NCBI GenBank assembly: GCA_004297555.1
Contig: SCSV01000349.1
Coordinates: 1-19,730 of the forward strand
Reading direction: 5' to 3'
From: Salinibacterium sp.
GTDB taxonomy: Bacteria > Actinomycetota > Actinomycetes > Actinomycetales > Microbacteriaceae
Length of the DNA: 19,730 nt
Part shown: positions 1 through 6,182 of the stretch, piece after piece
Numbering within the stretch: the stretch's first letter is position 1
Layout of the letters: every line of letters begins with the position of its first letter
Notes under the pieces: model-generated
Told to the model about the DNA's origin: nothing
The model's input: the letters and a program-made list of their open reading frames with translations, nothing else
The model's database searches: none
Program-made: the position numbers and the translations under genes

Positions 1-700
1 GCGGCGGCGGCTCGCCTCCGTTGCGCTCGGCCGTCTCGCGGCTGTAGTGGACGAGCAGGTTCTCGACGACCCTGAAGCACGCCACCTCGGCGTCGCGGAT
101 GGCCTTGTAGTGGACGACCTGCGCCTCGTCGGGCGGATGGTACGTAAACCACCGCTTCAGGTCATCGTCGGTGATCGAGGGCCGGGGGCGAGCGGGGGCA
201 GCCTCCGCGGCACGGACGACGGCCGCGGCATCGCGAGCGACGACGGTCTTCACGTACGCCTCGACGGGGACGCCAGCCTGCGCCGCCGCACGCACCACGA
301 CCGCATGCCATTCGGCCGGCATGGTGAAGCTCACCAGCGGGTGATCGGTGGTCGCATCCGAGGCGAGCGCGACGACGATCGCGGTGAACACCGCGTCCTT
401 CGCTTTCACCCCTTCGGGGAGCGCGTCATAGGGCACGAGCGCCGGGTGCGTCTTCTTCTCGGCGTCCTTTACGTCGCCGAGCGTCCACCCGTCCTCGATC
501 TTCGCGCGCATCCACTCGTCGTGCTGCTCGCTGGCCGGCGCGTCGAGGTGCGCGAGGCGCCACTGGACGCCCGCGATCGAGCTCCGACGCATCTCCTCCG
601 GGGCCTCGTCCCAGGCGGGCTGGACGGGGACGTCCTTCGTGTGGCGCGTGAGCGCACGGTTCGCTTCGTGGCAGATTTCGGCAATTGCTTCAGGTGTCAT
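1..700 (-). CDS. RyR-domain protein with RHH-like segment and Acb2/Tad1-like C-terminus (partial)
   Basis: The frame is open from ATG at 700 through the left edge; at least 233 residues are visible. Residues 1-110 match the bacterial and phage RyR domain (IAGVQWRL near 42, then GW, VKDAEKKTHP and LVPYDALP to about 95). Residues 122-158 resemble a ribbon-helix-helix unit (VSFTMPAEWHAVVV, then AGVPVEAYVK). After a Pro/Ala linker, FTYHPPDEAQVVHYKAIRDA (186-205) resembles the first helix of the Acb2/Tad1 hairpin family, phage proteins that bind cyclic nucleotides and so block CBASS or Thoeris signalling. The second helix of that family is not recognisable before the edge (residues GGEPPP), so the Acb2 part is tentative. 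The start has GGGAG 4 nt upstream and overlaps the previous stop by 4 nt. RyR domains in bacterial conflict systems are predicted to bind nucleotide-type ligands. Inferred role: signal sensing or sequestration in the cytoplasm. Confidence 0.7.
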   Translation of the reverse strand, partial: MTPEAIAEICHEANRALTRHTKDVPVQPAWDEAPEEMRRSSIAGVQWRLAHLDAPASEQHDEWMRAKIEDGWTLGDVKDAEKKTHPALVPYDALPEGVKAKDAVFTAIVVALASDATTDHPLVSFTMPAEWHAVVVRAAAQAGVPVEAYVKTVVARDAAAVVRAAEAAPARPRPSITDDDLKRWFTYHPPDEAQVVHYKAIRDAEVACFRVVENLLVHYSRETAERNGGEPPP

Positions 701-1104
701 TTGTCTCCCTCGGGTGGGTTGGTGATCGGGCGGTAACGAACCTGCTGGCCGCAGGCGTCGCAGATACCAACGCCCTCCACGGTCGTTCTCTTGAGGTTCG
801 GGTGCTTGCATGCGGAGAGGCACCGCCCGGCCTCTCGCCAGATTTTGTCGGCGATCGGCGTGAGCACCAGCCGAAATTCGGTCCCGGTATCGGGCAGGCT
901 GACGTGCAGGATCAGGTCGTCAGGCTGGCGCCCCGCGCCTACATAGACGTCCACCTCTGCCAGCGGCAGCGGCAGCCCACGGGCCATCACAAGAAACGCC
1001 TCACCGCCCTTCGCGTTCGGCTTGCGGAAGCGAATCACCTCGCCGCAGTCGGGACAGACCGCGCCATCCCTGACGTCGAGGTGCTTGAACGTGCAGGTGC
1101 TCAT
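697..1104 (-). CDS. Small protein with two similar zinc ribbons
   Basis: This is a 135-residue protein that I cannot assign to a family. It has two similar metal-binding modules, C4-H8-C17-C20 and C99-H101-C115-C118. Each ends in CxxCG followed by a strand (EVIRFR and QQVRYR), so the protein looks like an internal duplication of one zinc ribbon around a beta-rich middle (residues 36-90). ATG at 1104 overlaps the upstream stop as ATGA, and its own stop overlaps the RyR gene start the same way. A longer frame to 1233 exists, but it would run deep into the upstream gene. It is probably a cytoplasmic nucleic-acid- or protein-binding accessory protein, which is inference. Confidence 0.78.
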   Translation of the reverse strand: MSTCTFKHLDVRDGAVCPDCGEVIRFRKPNAKGGEAFLVMARGLPLPLAEVDVYVGAGRQPDDLILHVSLPDTGTEFRLVLTPIADKIWREAGRCLSACKHPNLKRTTVEGVGICDACGQQVRYRPITNPPEGDK

Positions 1105-2090
1105 GACGGTTCGTCGCTGACGGTCGGTTCGATCTCGGGGTGCGAAACGACGACATCGGGGTCGAAGCGGACGATGACACGTCCCTTGTGAAAGTCCTCG
1201 TGCCGGGTCAGAAGGCGGCTGCAATGCTCGCACTCATAGGTAAGGCTGAACCCGCCCCCGCGCGGCGACCAGCCGCTTGCATCGGCGACGGTGGGGCGTT
1301 CCGGTCCCGGCACCACGGGGGCTGGCCCGGCATCGCGTTCGAAGCCCTTGAACACGTAGTCGCAGACGCGGGAGTTGTCGCCGGGCGACACCCGTACATC
1401 GATCCGAGCGATGTGCAGCCCGGTGGATTCACCACACCGGGGACACCGACGGAACCCGCCGATATCTTCATCGTCATCGATCCCTTCAATGACGCTGAAG
1501 GGTACGGGTACCGCGCCCTCCGCAGGGTCCGCGGGCAGCTTGCCGGTCCGCAGTAGCAGCGCTGCGTCACCACCATGCTCGTGACGTTCGCTATCGAAGA
1601 CTTCGTCGATGGACTGGTGAAGCTGCTGGCGAAGATCGGCGTCCAGGCCCTTGCACTGTGCGGCGAGCTCGCAGAGCGTTTCATCGAAGTCCATGAGGTG
1701 ATCATGGCGAAGCACCTCCACATCCGACATGGCGTCCACCGTGAGCTTCAGCGCGGTCGGTGCAGGGTACAGATCGACCCGCAGGTCGGTCCCACCGAGG
1801 GCGTCCAAGCCGGTGAACAGGTTCCGAAGGAAATCAGCGCCGATTTCGTCGTCAGGGAACGCGACGTTCAGTTTGAGGCCCTCATCCGCGCTCAGGATGA
1901 TGCGATCACCGAGCCACATGTCGAAGACGCGCACATTGTCGTCAGGACATTCGAGCCGGAGCCTCTTGATCCTGAAATCCGTCTGGAAGCGGTAGCGCAG
2001 CACGCAGCGGCCGCCGGGGACGTCCGGCACACGGAGCACGGTGTCCTGGTTCCAGACCTGATCGATCACACGGTTCTTGTCGGTCGCCAC
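1101..2090 (-). CDS. Hypothetical protein with C-terminal zinc ribbon
   Basis: This is a 329-residue protein of unknown function and the first gene of the left minus-strand operon. I chose GTG at 2090 because AGGAGG lies 4 nt upstream; a GTG at 2108 would place that Shine-Dalgarno sequence inside the coding region. The N-terminal 110 residues are beta-rich with alternating charged and hydrophobic residues. The middle (about 135-175) is helical and acidic. The C-terminal third carries CPRC and, about 80 residues on, CEHC, a plausible split zinc ribbon. There is no signal peptide or membrane helix. The start codon lies in one arm of an inverted repeat whose loop holds the ribosome site, so initiation may be controlled. 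The stop overlaps the next ATG by 4 nt. Confidence 0.78.
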   Translation of the reverse strand: MATDKNRVIDQVWNQDTVLRVPDVPGGRCVLRYRFQTDFRIKRLRLECPDDNVRVFDMWLGDRIILSADEGLKLNVAFPDDEIGADFLRNLFTGLDALGGTDLRVDLYPAPTALKLTVDAMSDVEVLRHDHLMDFDETLCELAAQCKGLDADLRQQLHQSIDEVFDSERHEHGGDAALLLRTGKLPADPAEGAVPVPFSVIEGIDDDEDIGGFRRCPRCGESTGLHIARIDVRVSPGDNSRVCDYVFKGFERDAGPAPVVPGPERPTVADASGWSPRGGGFSLTYECEHCSRLLTRHEDFHKGRVIVRFDPDVVVSHPEIEPTVSDEPS

Positions 2091-2119
2091 GGTTCCTCCT
2101 GGTGCCACATGCCGTGGCG
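2085..2119. repeat. Inverted repeat spanning a start codon (IR site A)
   Basis: The 8-bp arms CGCCACGG (2085-2092) and CCGTGGCG (2112-2119) are perfect complements. On the minus-strand transcript the downstream arm contains the GTG start at 2090 and the loop contains AGGAGG. It could be a hairpin masking the start codon or a DNA operator. The same 7-bp core arms recur at 9827, 10911 and 16506. Confidence 0.55.
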
Positions 2120-2160
2120 GGTCTAGGGTTCGCTAAGGGCTACTTTCTGAACACTGGCCG

Positions 2161-2176
2161 GGCGGGTTAACCTGCC
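2161..2176. promoter_or_regulatory. Near-palindrome in divergent leader, operator candidate
   Basis: A near-perfect dyad, GGCGGGTTAACCTGCC, is centred on GGTTAACC, with 14 of 16 positions symmetric. It lies between the divergent genes starting at 2090 (minus) and 2280 (plus). Such symmetry suits a dimeric HTH repressor. No convincing -35 or -10 pair was found here. Confidence 0.35.
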
Positions 2177-2210
2177 GACGCCGGGGGGCATCGATCCGAC
2201 GTGGGCTTGA

Positions 2211-2279
2211 AACCCGCGAGGGTTCCCGAAAGGGGGTTCGCGGAGGGGAGCCCCCTGGCATCAACCGCCTGGAGGCTCC
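2211..2279 (+). promoter_or_regulatory. Structured 5' leader with possible masking of the ribosome site
   Basis: Several short stems are packed before the ATG at 2280. AACCC/GGGTT closes a GCGA loop (2211-2224), CCC/GGG closes a GAAA loop (2225-2234), and CCGCGA (2214-2219) can instead pair with TCGCGG (2238-2243). GGAGCC (2247-2252) can pair with GGCTCC (2274-2279), which covers part of the GGAGG Shine-Dalgarno; AGGGG (2244-2248) with CCCCT (2252-2256) is an alternative. These exclusive pairings suggest RNA-level control, but no known riboswitch class was recognised. Confidence 0.35.
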
Positions 2280-2840
2280 ATGTCCGAGACGCCCGATCCC
2301 CTGAAGCTGCGCGCCACCGACCCGCTCAAGCTCCCGCTCGCCACCGGCTGGGGCAGCATGGCGCAGGAGGGCGAGGTGCTCATCCTGCCGCGGACGGCGA
2401 CGATCTTCTCCATCCGGGGCGGCGAGCTCGGCGCGGCCGATGTGGTCGATCCCAAGGGGCCGGCCTCGCTCATCCAGGTCAAGTTCCAGGGGATCACCGC
2501 CAAGGACGGCGACTACCTCGTCAGCTACTGCATCAAGCTCACGCCCGACCAGATCGTCGAGGCCGTACGCGCCCACCTGCGGCATGCCAACGAGGTGCAA
2601 CGCCACAACAACGGCGTCATCCGCGAAGCCCGGCGCCTCGCGCAGCAGGACCGGATCAAGAACGCCGCCAAGGACGTCCTCGACGCTGACTTCGGTGAGG
2701 ATGCCGACATGGACGACGACCTGTCCCGTCTCGCGGCGGCGCGCCCCGGCCTGCGTCGCCGTCGCCCGGAGGTCCACACCCGCGCCCACATCGACGAGGG
2801 CGAGGTCATGATGGAGCTCGCGGCGCGCGACGACTGGTAG
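2280..2840 (+). CDS. Hypothetical protein, lone plus-strand gene
   Basis: This is a 186-residue soluble protein with no recognised family. GGAGG lies 4 nt before ATG. The N-terminus has a short repeat (DPLKLRATDPLKL), then a beta-rich segment with GEVLILPRTATIFSI. The middle is helical (LTPDQIVEAVRAHLRHANEV to about residue 130), followed by an acidic stretch (about 138-150) and an arginine-rich tail. It is the only plus-strand gene in the first 9.8 kb, lying between two minus-strand operons behind a structured leader, so it looks independently regulated, as moron genes in prophages often are. The long antisense frame across it (2133-2852) was rejected. Confidence 0.8.
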   Translation: MSETPDPLKLRATDPLKLPLATGWGSMAQEGEVLILPRTATIFSIRGGELGAADVVDPKGPASLIQVKFQGITAKDGDYLVSYCIKLTPDQIVEAVRAHLRHANEVQRHNNGVIREARRLAQQDRIKNAAKDVLDADFGEDADMDDDLSRLAAARPGLRRRRPEVHTRAHIDEGEVMMELAARDDW

Positions 2841-2865
2841 GAGCGCGGTCACGCGACCGCCCTAC
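2837..2865. terminator. Bidirectional hairpin at a convergent junction
   Basis: GTAGG (2837-2841) pairs with CCTAC (2861-2865), and GCGGTC (2845-2850) pairs with GACCGC (2855-2860) around the loop ACGC, leaving only a 3-nt bulge. It overlaps the stop codons of the convergent genes ending at 2840 (plus) and 2849 (minus). There is no U-tract, so efficiency as an intrinsic terminator is uncertain. Confidence 0.5.
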
Positions 2866-3139
2866 GGAGCCCGATTTCGCCCCATACGCGCGCGTCGATC
2901 GACACCGGCCCCTCGGGGACGTTCGCGTGTGCGGAGCGATGCCCGAGCGGCCGAACGCAGACGATGGCATCCGGCCCGACGTGGCGGCACGGGTGTTCGT
3001 CGAGCCAGCGCGCGCAGGCCTTCGCGTTCCGCTCGCACCGCGACTTGAGGCGCCAGCGCTTCGCGCGCTTCGCCTCCGCAGCGCCCACAAGCCACGCGGC
3101 CTGGAGCTCGCGCACGAGGTCCGCATAGGCCTCGGTCAT
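2849..3139 (-). CDS. Small His/Cys-motif protein, last gene of the large operon
   Basis: This 96-residue protein begins with a basic amphipathic helix (residues 1-50, rich in Arg, Lys and Ala). It then has a compact Cys/His cluster: CRHVG near residue 51, C61, and GHRSAH near 66-71, which could bind one zinc ion. Such short C-x-H...C...GH motifs are common in phage accessory proteins of unknown role. ATG at 3139 overlaps the stop of a 17-codon reading frame by 4 nt. It is the promoter-distal end of the minus-strand polycistron and finishes in a hairpin shared with the convergent gene. Confidence 0.72.
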   Translation of the reverse strand: MTEAYADLVRELQAAWLVGAAEAKRAKRWRLKSRCERNAKACARWLDEHPCRHVGPDAIVCVRPLGHRSAHANVPEGPVSIDARVWGEIGLRRAVA

Positions 3140-3189
3140 GGAGTGCCCACGAGGGCGGTCTGTACGGCGAGAAGGTTGTCCTCGGTCAT
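3136..3189 (-). CDS. 17-residue micro-ORF between coupled genes
   Basis: This reading frame encodes MTEDNLLAVQTALVGTP. Its ATG at 3189 overlaps the upstream stop as ATGA, and its own TGA overlaps the next ATG (3139) in the same way. Nearly every junction in this operon has this geometry, which is the main argument that it is translated. It may be a coupling peptide carrying ribosomes to the last gene, or a remnant of a longer reading frame. No Shine-Dalgarno is present. Confidence 0.4.
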   Translation of the reverse strand: MTEDNLLAVQTALVGTP

Positions 3190-3581
3190 CGCCGACGCAC
3201 CGCAGGACCGACGGCTACGACGACGCGGCGCGCTCGATTCTCGGCGCGGAGCCATCGATTCCGTGGAACGCCATACGCCACACTGGATTCGCCGCACACG
3301 CCACGTCCGCCATTCCATGTGGGCGTGACGCCGTGGCCGATGAAGTCCCGCGCGAGTCGGTCGATGTGCGCCAGCGTGCGGCGGGTGACATCGACGGGCG
3401 TAGGCATCGCGTTCTCGGCGGCATCGTCGATGTTCAGGCGTCGCCAGCAGGCGAGTCTCCGAACGGTACGGAGCTTCCCACGAACACGCTCGGTGGCCGT
3501 GTACAGGACGGCGATCGGGGCATCGTCGTCCCACGCGAGCGCTTCCTTGGACGCATACCAGCGCCGAACAACGTCGCTCAT
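3186..3581 (-). CDS. Hypothetical protein, possible frameshift near the C-terminus
   Basis: This is a 131-residue frame starting at ATG 3581, which overlaps the upstream stop by 4 nt. Residues 1-85 look properly coding and contain an Arg-rich helix and a conserved-looking LAHIDRLARDF. After GHGVTP (about residue 87), codon third positions in this frame become less GC-rich. An overlapping frame starting MADVACAANPVWRMAFHGID (3313 down to the stop at 3215) has better codon use. Either the C-terminal third is unusual, or a +1 shift near 3313 has occurred in nature or in assembly. Function unknown. Confidence 0.62.
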   Translation of the reverse strand: MSDVVRRWYASKEALAWDDDAPIAVLYTATERVRGKLRTVRRLACWRRLNIDDAAENAMPTPVDVTRRTLAHIDRLARDFIGHGVTPTWNGGRGVCGESSVAYGVPRNRWLRAENRARRVVVAVGPAVRRR

Positions 3582-3979
3582 CGGCCGGCCACGGTGCGTA
3601 CCGCGTCGCCTGCGAGGAGCGCGTCAACCCCCGCCTGCGCTTCGATAGCATCCTTGCCCGTCACGATCACGAGCTCGGAGTCGTCGCGGCCACACCCGCG
3701 GCAGCCGTTCTCGACAATCAGGTCGGGGTCGGCCCACGAAGGCACGAGACAGGCCCACCCGCAGCCCTGGCTCCCGTCCTCGTCCCGGCACACGGCGACC
3801 ACGATGGAGCCGTCCTCGTGCTCCTGATCCTCGGTATTGCAGTCCTCGTCGTGGGGGTCGCTTTCCCACGCACCCCGACGGCAATGCGCAAGCATCGCAC
3901 CGCAGCACAGGCACATCGTCCCGTCCTCGGTGTTCGCGGTGCTGGGTGGGTAGGGGAGCTTGGTGACATCGATCTTCAT
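3578..3979 (-). CDS. Cysteine-rich acidic protein
   Basis: This is a 133-residue unassigned protein with nine or more cysteines. CLCCGAML lies near residue 23, and further cysteines follow at about 33 and 47, in CRDEDGSQGCGWAC (65-78) and in NGCRGCGRDD (about 92-101). The pattern suggests at least one zinc site built from CxxC pairs. The central part is strongly acidic (HDEDCNTEDQEHEDG). ATG at 3979 has GGAG 6 nt upstream and overlaps the previous stop by 4 nt. No membrane segment is present. It is one of many small metal-binding proteins in this operon. Confidence 0.76.
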   Translation of the reverse strand: MKIDVTKLPYPPSTANTEDGTMCLCCGAMLAHCRRGAWESDPHDEDCNTEDQEHEDGSIVVAVCRDEDGSQGCGWACLVPSWADPDLIVENGCRGCGRDDSELVIVTGKDAIEAQAGVDALLAGDAVRTVAGR

Positions 3980-4161
3980 CGGGTACTCCAGGGCGGTTGA
4001 CGCAGGTACCGGTTGTCCTCGCCGGTTTCGAGGTCTGCCATGGCGGACGCCGCCACGAGCCGAGCCGACCGTGGTTCAACGCCTGCTCGAAACAACGCGC
4101 CGGCCACGCGCATGAAGGCGCGTTCCCAGGCGTCCAGGTCGTTGGGGCGTTGCGGGCTCAC
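3976..4161 (-). CDS. Small helical hypothetical protein
   Basis: This 61-residue protein is predicted to be mostly helical (LDAWERAFMRVAGALFRAG, then RLVAASAMADLETGE). It starts with GTG at 4161 overlapping the upstream TGA as GTGA, and it ends in a 4-nt overlap with the cysteine-rich gene. No family was recognised. The coupling at both ends and the coherent amphipathic helices are the evidence that it is real. Confidence 0.65.
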   Translation of the reverse strand: MSPQRPNDLDAWERAFMRVAGALFRAGVEPRSARLVAASAMADLETGEDNRYLRQPPWSTR

Positions 4162-4346
4162 GGGGCGCCGCCGGTTAGCTTCTCGCGAGGCACCTCGTGG
4201 AGCCAGTCGCGGGACAATGCGAATACATGGGCCTCGGAGCCGCGTACAACCTCGAAGGAGACGCGCGTCAAGGCGGACGGCCCGACATCGCCACGCCTAC
4301 CGATGGTGCCCTCGAACCGCACGAGCTCGGGCGCTGGACTATGCAT
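4158..4346 (-). CDS. Small beta-rich hypothetical protein
   Basis: This 62-residue protein has alternating hydrophobic residues (LVRFEGTIG, TRVSFEVVRG, HVFALSRDWL), suggesting a small beta-sheet fold. ATG at 4346 has GGGAG about 6-7 nt upstream and overlaps the previous gene by 8 nt, one of only two non-4-nt junctions in the operon. It ends in a GTGA overlap. No known family was seen. Confidence 0.65.
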   Translation of the reverse strand: MHSPAPELVRFEGTIGRRGDVGPSALTRVSFEVVRGSEAHVFALSRDWLHEVPREKLTGGAP

Positions 4347-4557
4347 CGGCTGCTCCCGTGGGGAAGGCGTGGGTCATCAACAGGGCGCTCGTGAGCTCGT
4401 TGCGCGTCTTCACGAGCTTGTCACCCATCGCGCACAGCGCGTCCACAGGCTCAATCGAGCCGGGTGGGCGACACACGGGACATGTCCCGACGTGCTGCGC
4501 GAACAGCGTCGCAGCAGCCTGCTCGGCCTCGGCCAGTTCGAGCAGTGTCGGCTTCAC
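4339..4557 (-). CDS. Small helical protein with CxxC
   Basis: This 72-residue protein is helical at both ends (LLELAEAEQAAATLFAQH and CAMGDKLVKTRNELTSAL). A central CPVCRPPG may join other Cys/His residues (H22, C42) in binding metal. The GTG start at 4557 overlaps the upstream stop as GTGA. This helix-CxxC-helix arrangement recurs in small phage proteins, but no function can be named. Confidence 0.66.
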   Translation of the reverse strand: MKPTLLELAEAEQAAATLFAQHVGTCPVCRPPGSIEPVDALCAMGDKLVKTRNELTSALLMTHAFPTGAADA

Positions 4558-4862
4558 GACTCGCCTCGCAACAGGTCATGTTCGTCCAGGTAGTTTCCAC
4601 CATCACCACCGTCCCACATGCCGTCCGTCACGGATGCAACGATGAACGCGCCCTTGAGGCCATCATTCACCTGTCGCTTTCGTAGATCAGCGCTGCCTGT
4701 ACCGCCGAAGATGGTGAGGCCGAGGCGTTCGGCATCCCGGCCGCACCGTGCGAGCCGACGGGCAATGGATGCAACTTCCGCCTCGTCCTGGTCCCCAAAG
4801 CCCACCGCAGCACACTCGTTGGCGTGAACCGAGTAGCCCTTGCCACCTTTGCGCCGCTTCAC
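4554..4862 (-). CDS. Hypothetical protein
   Basis: This is a 102-residue soluble protein without a recognised family. It starts with GTG at 4862 (GTGA overlap) followed by a very basic N-terminus (KRRKGGKG). A helical segment, EAEVASIARRLARCGRDAER, leads to GLTIFGGTGSADLR. The C-terminus is acidic and Gly/Asp-rich (GMWDGGDGGNYLDEHD). The GGTGSADLR stretch resembles a small nucleotide-binding turn, but no full motif is present, so I assign no activity. Confidence 0.7.
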   Translation of the reverse strand: MKRRKGGKGYSVHANECAAVGFGDQDEAEVASIARRLARCGRDAERLGLTIFGGTGSADLRKRQVNDGLKGAFIVASVTDGMWDGGDGGNYLDEHDLLRGES

Positions 4863-5539
4863 GGTGTCTCCACGAGCATCGAACGGTGGTTCTCACAGAC
4901 CCGCTTGCCGGGCGTGAATCCGATGCAGCCAGCATCGGTGCAGCCCGGCACCTTGCACGGGGGCAACTGCTGTCCACACCCATGCGGGCAGGGCTGCACA
5001 TACTCGGGCCACACGGTCCAAATCAGCAGGCCCGCACACTTCGGGCATTGCAACCCGTCTCCGGGGTAGAGTTTGGCGCGGAGCTCGGACGACAAGTGCT
5101 CGGCCTTGTGGTTCTTGAAGAACACGCGCAGGCATGGAACACAGGTAATCTCACCGGCCGTCACGCCGTCAGGAACGCCCTCCCCGCATAGCGTTCGCAG
5201 CGTGGCCTTGCGAACCCCTGGAACGGCGTCGAGCACGGTCAGGGCGTGATGCAGGACGCCGGAAGGTGCTGCAACGACCGAAAATACCCCCGAGAGCGGC
5301 GCCGATACCCCCGAGAGTGGCGATGATCGCGCAATAAACCCCGGAGGGTTCTCGCCAGCGGCGTCAAACGTCGCGTCCAATCGGTCGGGGAAGGCGCGGG
5401 CAGCAGCGACAGCGTGCTCGGCGACCGGAAGCGCCGCGAACGCCGCCCGCATGTCATCGGTGCTTGAAAAGGTCGCATCGCGCTTGTTTCGCACGTAGCG
5501 GAGGCAGGCCTGGATGGCGTCGAGCTCGGCCGCGGTCAT
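4859..5539 (-). CDS. Multi-zinc-ribbon protein
   Basis: This is a 226-residue protein. ATG at 5539 has AGGGGG about 6 nt upstream and overlaps the XRE gene stop by 4 nt; the longer frame to 5683 would lie inside that gene. The N-terminal half is helical. Residues 73-86 hold a heptapeptide repeat (PLSGVSA then PLSGVF) made by a 21-bp tandem duplication near 5284-5325. The C-terminal half is cysteine-rich: CVPC at 133-136, CPKC at 165-168, CPHGC at 184-188, then C195, C200, C205 and CENH at 215-218. That is enough for two or three zinc sites. It follows the regulator gene directly and is probably nucleic-acid or protein binding; the function is unknown. Confidence 0.75.
   Translation of the reverse strand: MTAAELDAIQACLRYVRNKRDATFSSTDDMRAAFAALPVAEHAVAAARAFPDRLDATFDAAGENPPGFIARSSPLSGVSAPLSGVFSVVAAPSGVLHHALTVLDAVPGVRKATLRTLCGEGVPDGVTAGEITCVPCLRVFFKNHKAEHLSSELRAKLYPGDGLQCPKCAGLLIWTVWPEYVQPCPHGCGQQLPPCKVPGCTDAGCIGFTPGKRVCENHRSMLVETP
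5284..5325. repeat. 21-bp in-frame tandem duplication
   Basis: Two copies of a 21-bp unit beginning ATACCCCCGAGAG lie head to tail at 5284 and 5305. They add a heptapeptide repeat to the zinc-ribbon protein. The copies differ at only a few positions, pointing to a fairly recent duplication. Confidence 0.7.
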
Positions 5540-6042
5540 GGCGAGCCCCCTGAGTAGTACGCGAGGCCGCCCTCTCGTCCAGAGTGCGGACGCTTCGTGA
5601 ATCGCCGCGGCGACACGGGCTGCGGTGCGGATCGCGAGCCTGGAGCGTGCATAACGAGGCAGCGGCCTTCGTAGACACCGCACACGGGGCAGCGGGCCGG
5701 CCAGCCCGGAAGGTCACGACGGAGCCACTGGTCCACGACGCGCTGTGCCAAGCGATGCAGCTCGGCACCTTCGGGCGTGACGGTTTCGTCGCGCTGCTTC
5801 AGGATGTCGGTCGCCATCCCCACGAGCGTGGTCGTGTCGCCGGCCTTGTCGATCAGCTTCTCGTCGATGAACAGGCGCTCGACGTCGGCGATGTGGGTGA
5901 TCTTGGCGGTAGTGCGGCCCGTCTCAATGCGGGCGAGCACGCCCCGCGGCCATCCCAGCCGGAGCGACATCGCGTCCTGGGTCATCGAGCGGCTGGCGCG
6001 GAGCTCGGCGACGACCCGTCCGAAGATGGGGCTGTGATTCAA
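5536..6042 (-). CDS. XRE-family HTH regulator with C-terminal zinc motif
   Basis: This is a 168-residue protein. Residues 7-60 form an XRE-type helix-turn-helix: FGRVVAELRASRSMTQDAMS, then LGWPRGVLARIETGR. A second helical region ends in VVDQWLRRDL (about 107-116). A C-terminal extension carries CPVC and a further Cys, a possible metal site. The start is TTG at 6042, overlapping the previous TGA as TTGA with GGTGAG upstream; no usable ATG precedes the HTH. It is clearly paralogous to the XRE protein at 11759-12100 over both the HTH and the VVDxWL segment. Its place inside a long early-type operon suggests a phage switch regulator, possibly opposing the other copy. Confidence 0.82.
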   Translation of the reverse strand: MNHSPIFGRVVAELRASRSMTQDAMSLRLGWPRGVLARIETGRTTAKITHIADVERLFIDEKLIDKAGDTTTLVGMATDILKQRDETVTPEGAELHRLAQRVVDQWLRRDLPGWPARCPVCGVYEGRCLVMHAPGSRSAPQPVSPRRFTKRPHSGREGGLAYYSGGSP

Positions 6043-6182
6043 AATGGCTCACCTCGCAGGGCGCGCTGCATCCTGACGCGCTCGAAGAGGGCGACGTTCG
6101 CACAGGAGCCACGCGCACAGAACGGGTAGCGCGGCCCCACGCCCCATCGCGGCCAGGTCGGAGCCACGAACCAGCGCCTCAC
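6039..6182 (-). CDS. Small basic protein
   Basis: This is a 47-residue reading frame from GTG 6182 (GTGA overlap with the ASCH gene stop) to a TGA overlapping the TTG start of the regulator. It is basic and Trp-rich (RRWFVAPTWPRWG) with two cysteines (CARGSC). No family was recognised. Short length and reliance on overlaps for both ends keep confidence moderate. Confidence 0.55.
   Translation of the reverse strand: MRRWFVAPTWPRWGVGPRYPFCARGSCANVALFERVRMQRALRGEPF

Noticed and set aside
47..736. Long plus-strand open frame antisense to the RyR gene
   Set aside because: It has low-complexity Arg/Asp/Gly content and no ribosome site, and it is opposite a frame with clear RyR homology.
2133..2852. 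239-residue minus-strand frame opposite the gene at 2280
   Set aside because: The plus strand has a proper Shine-Dalgarno and a plausible protein; the antisense frame is a high-GC shadow ending in the convergent hairpin.
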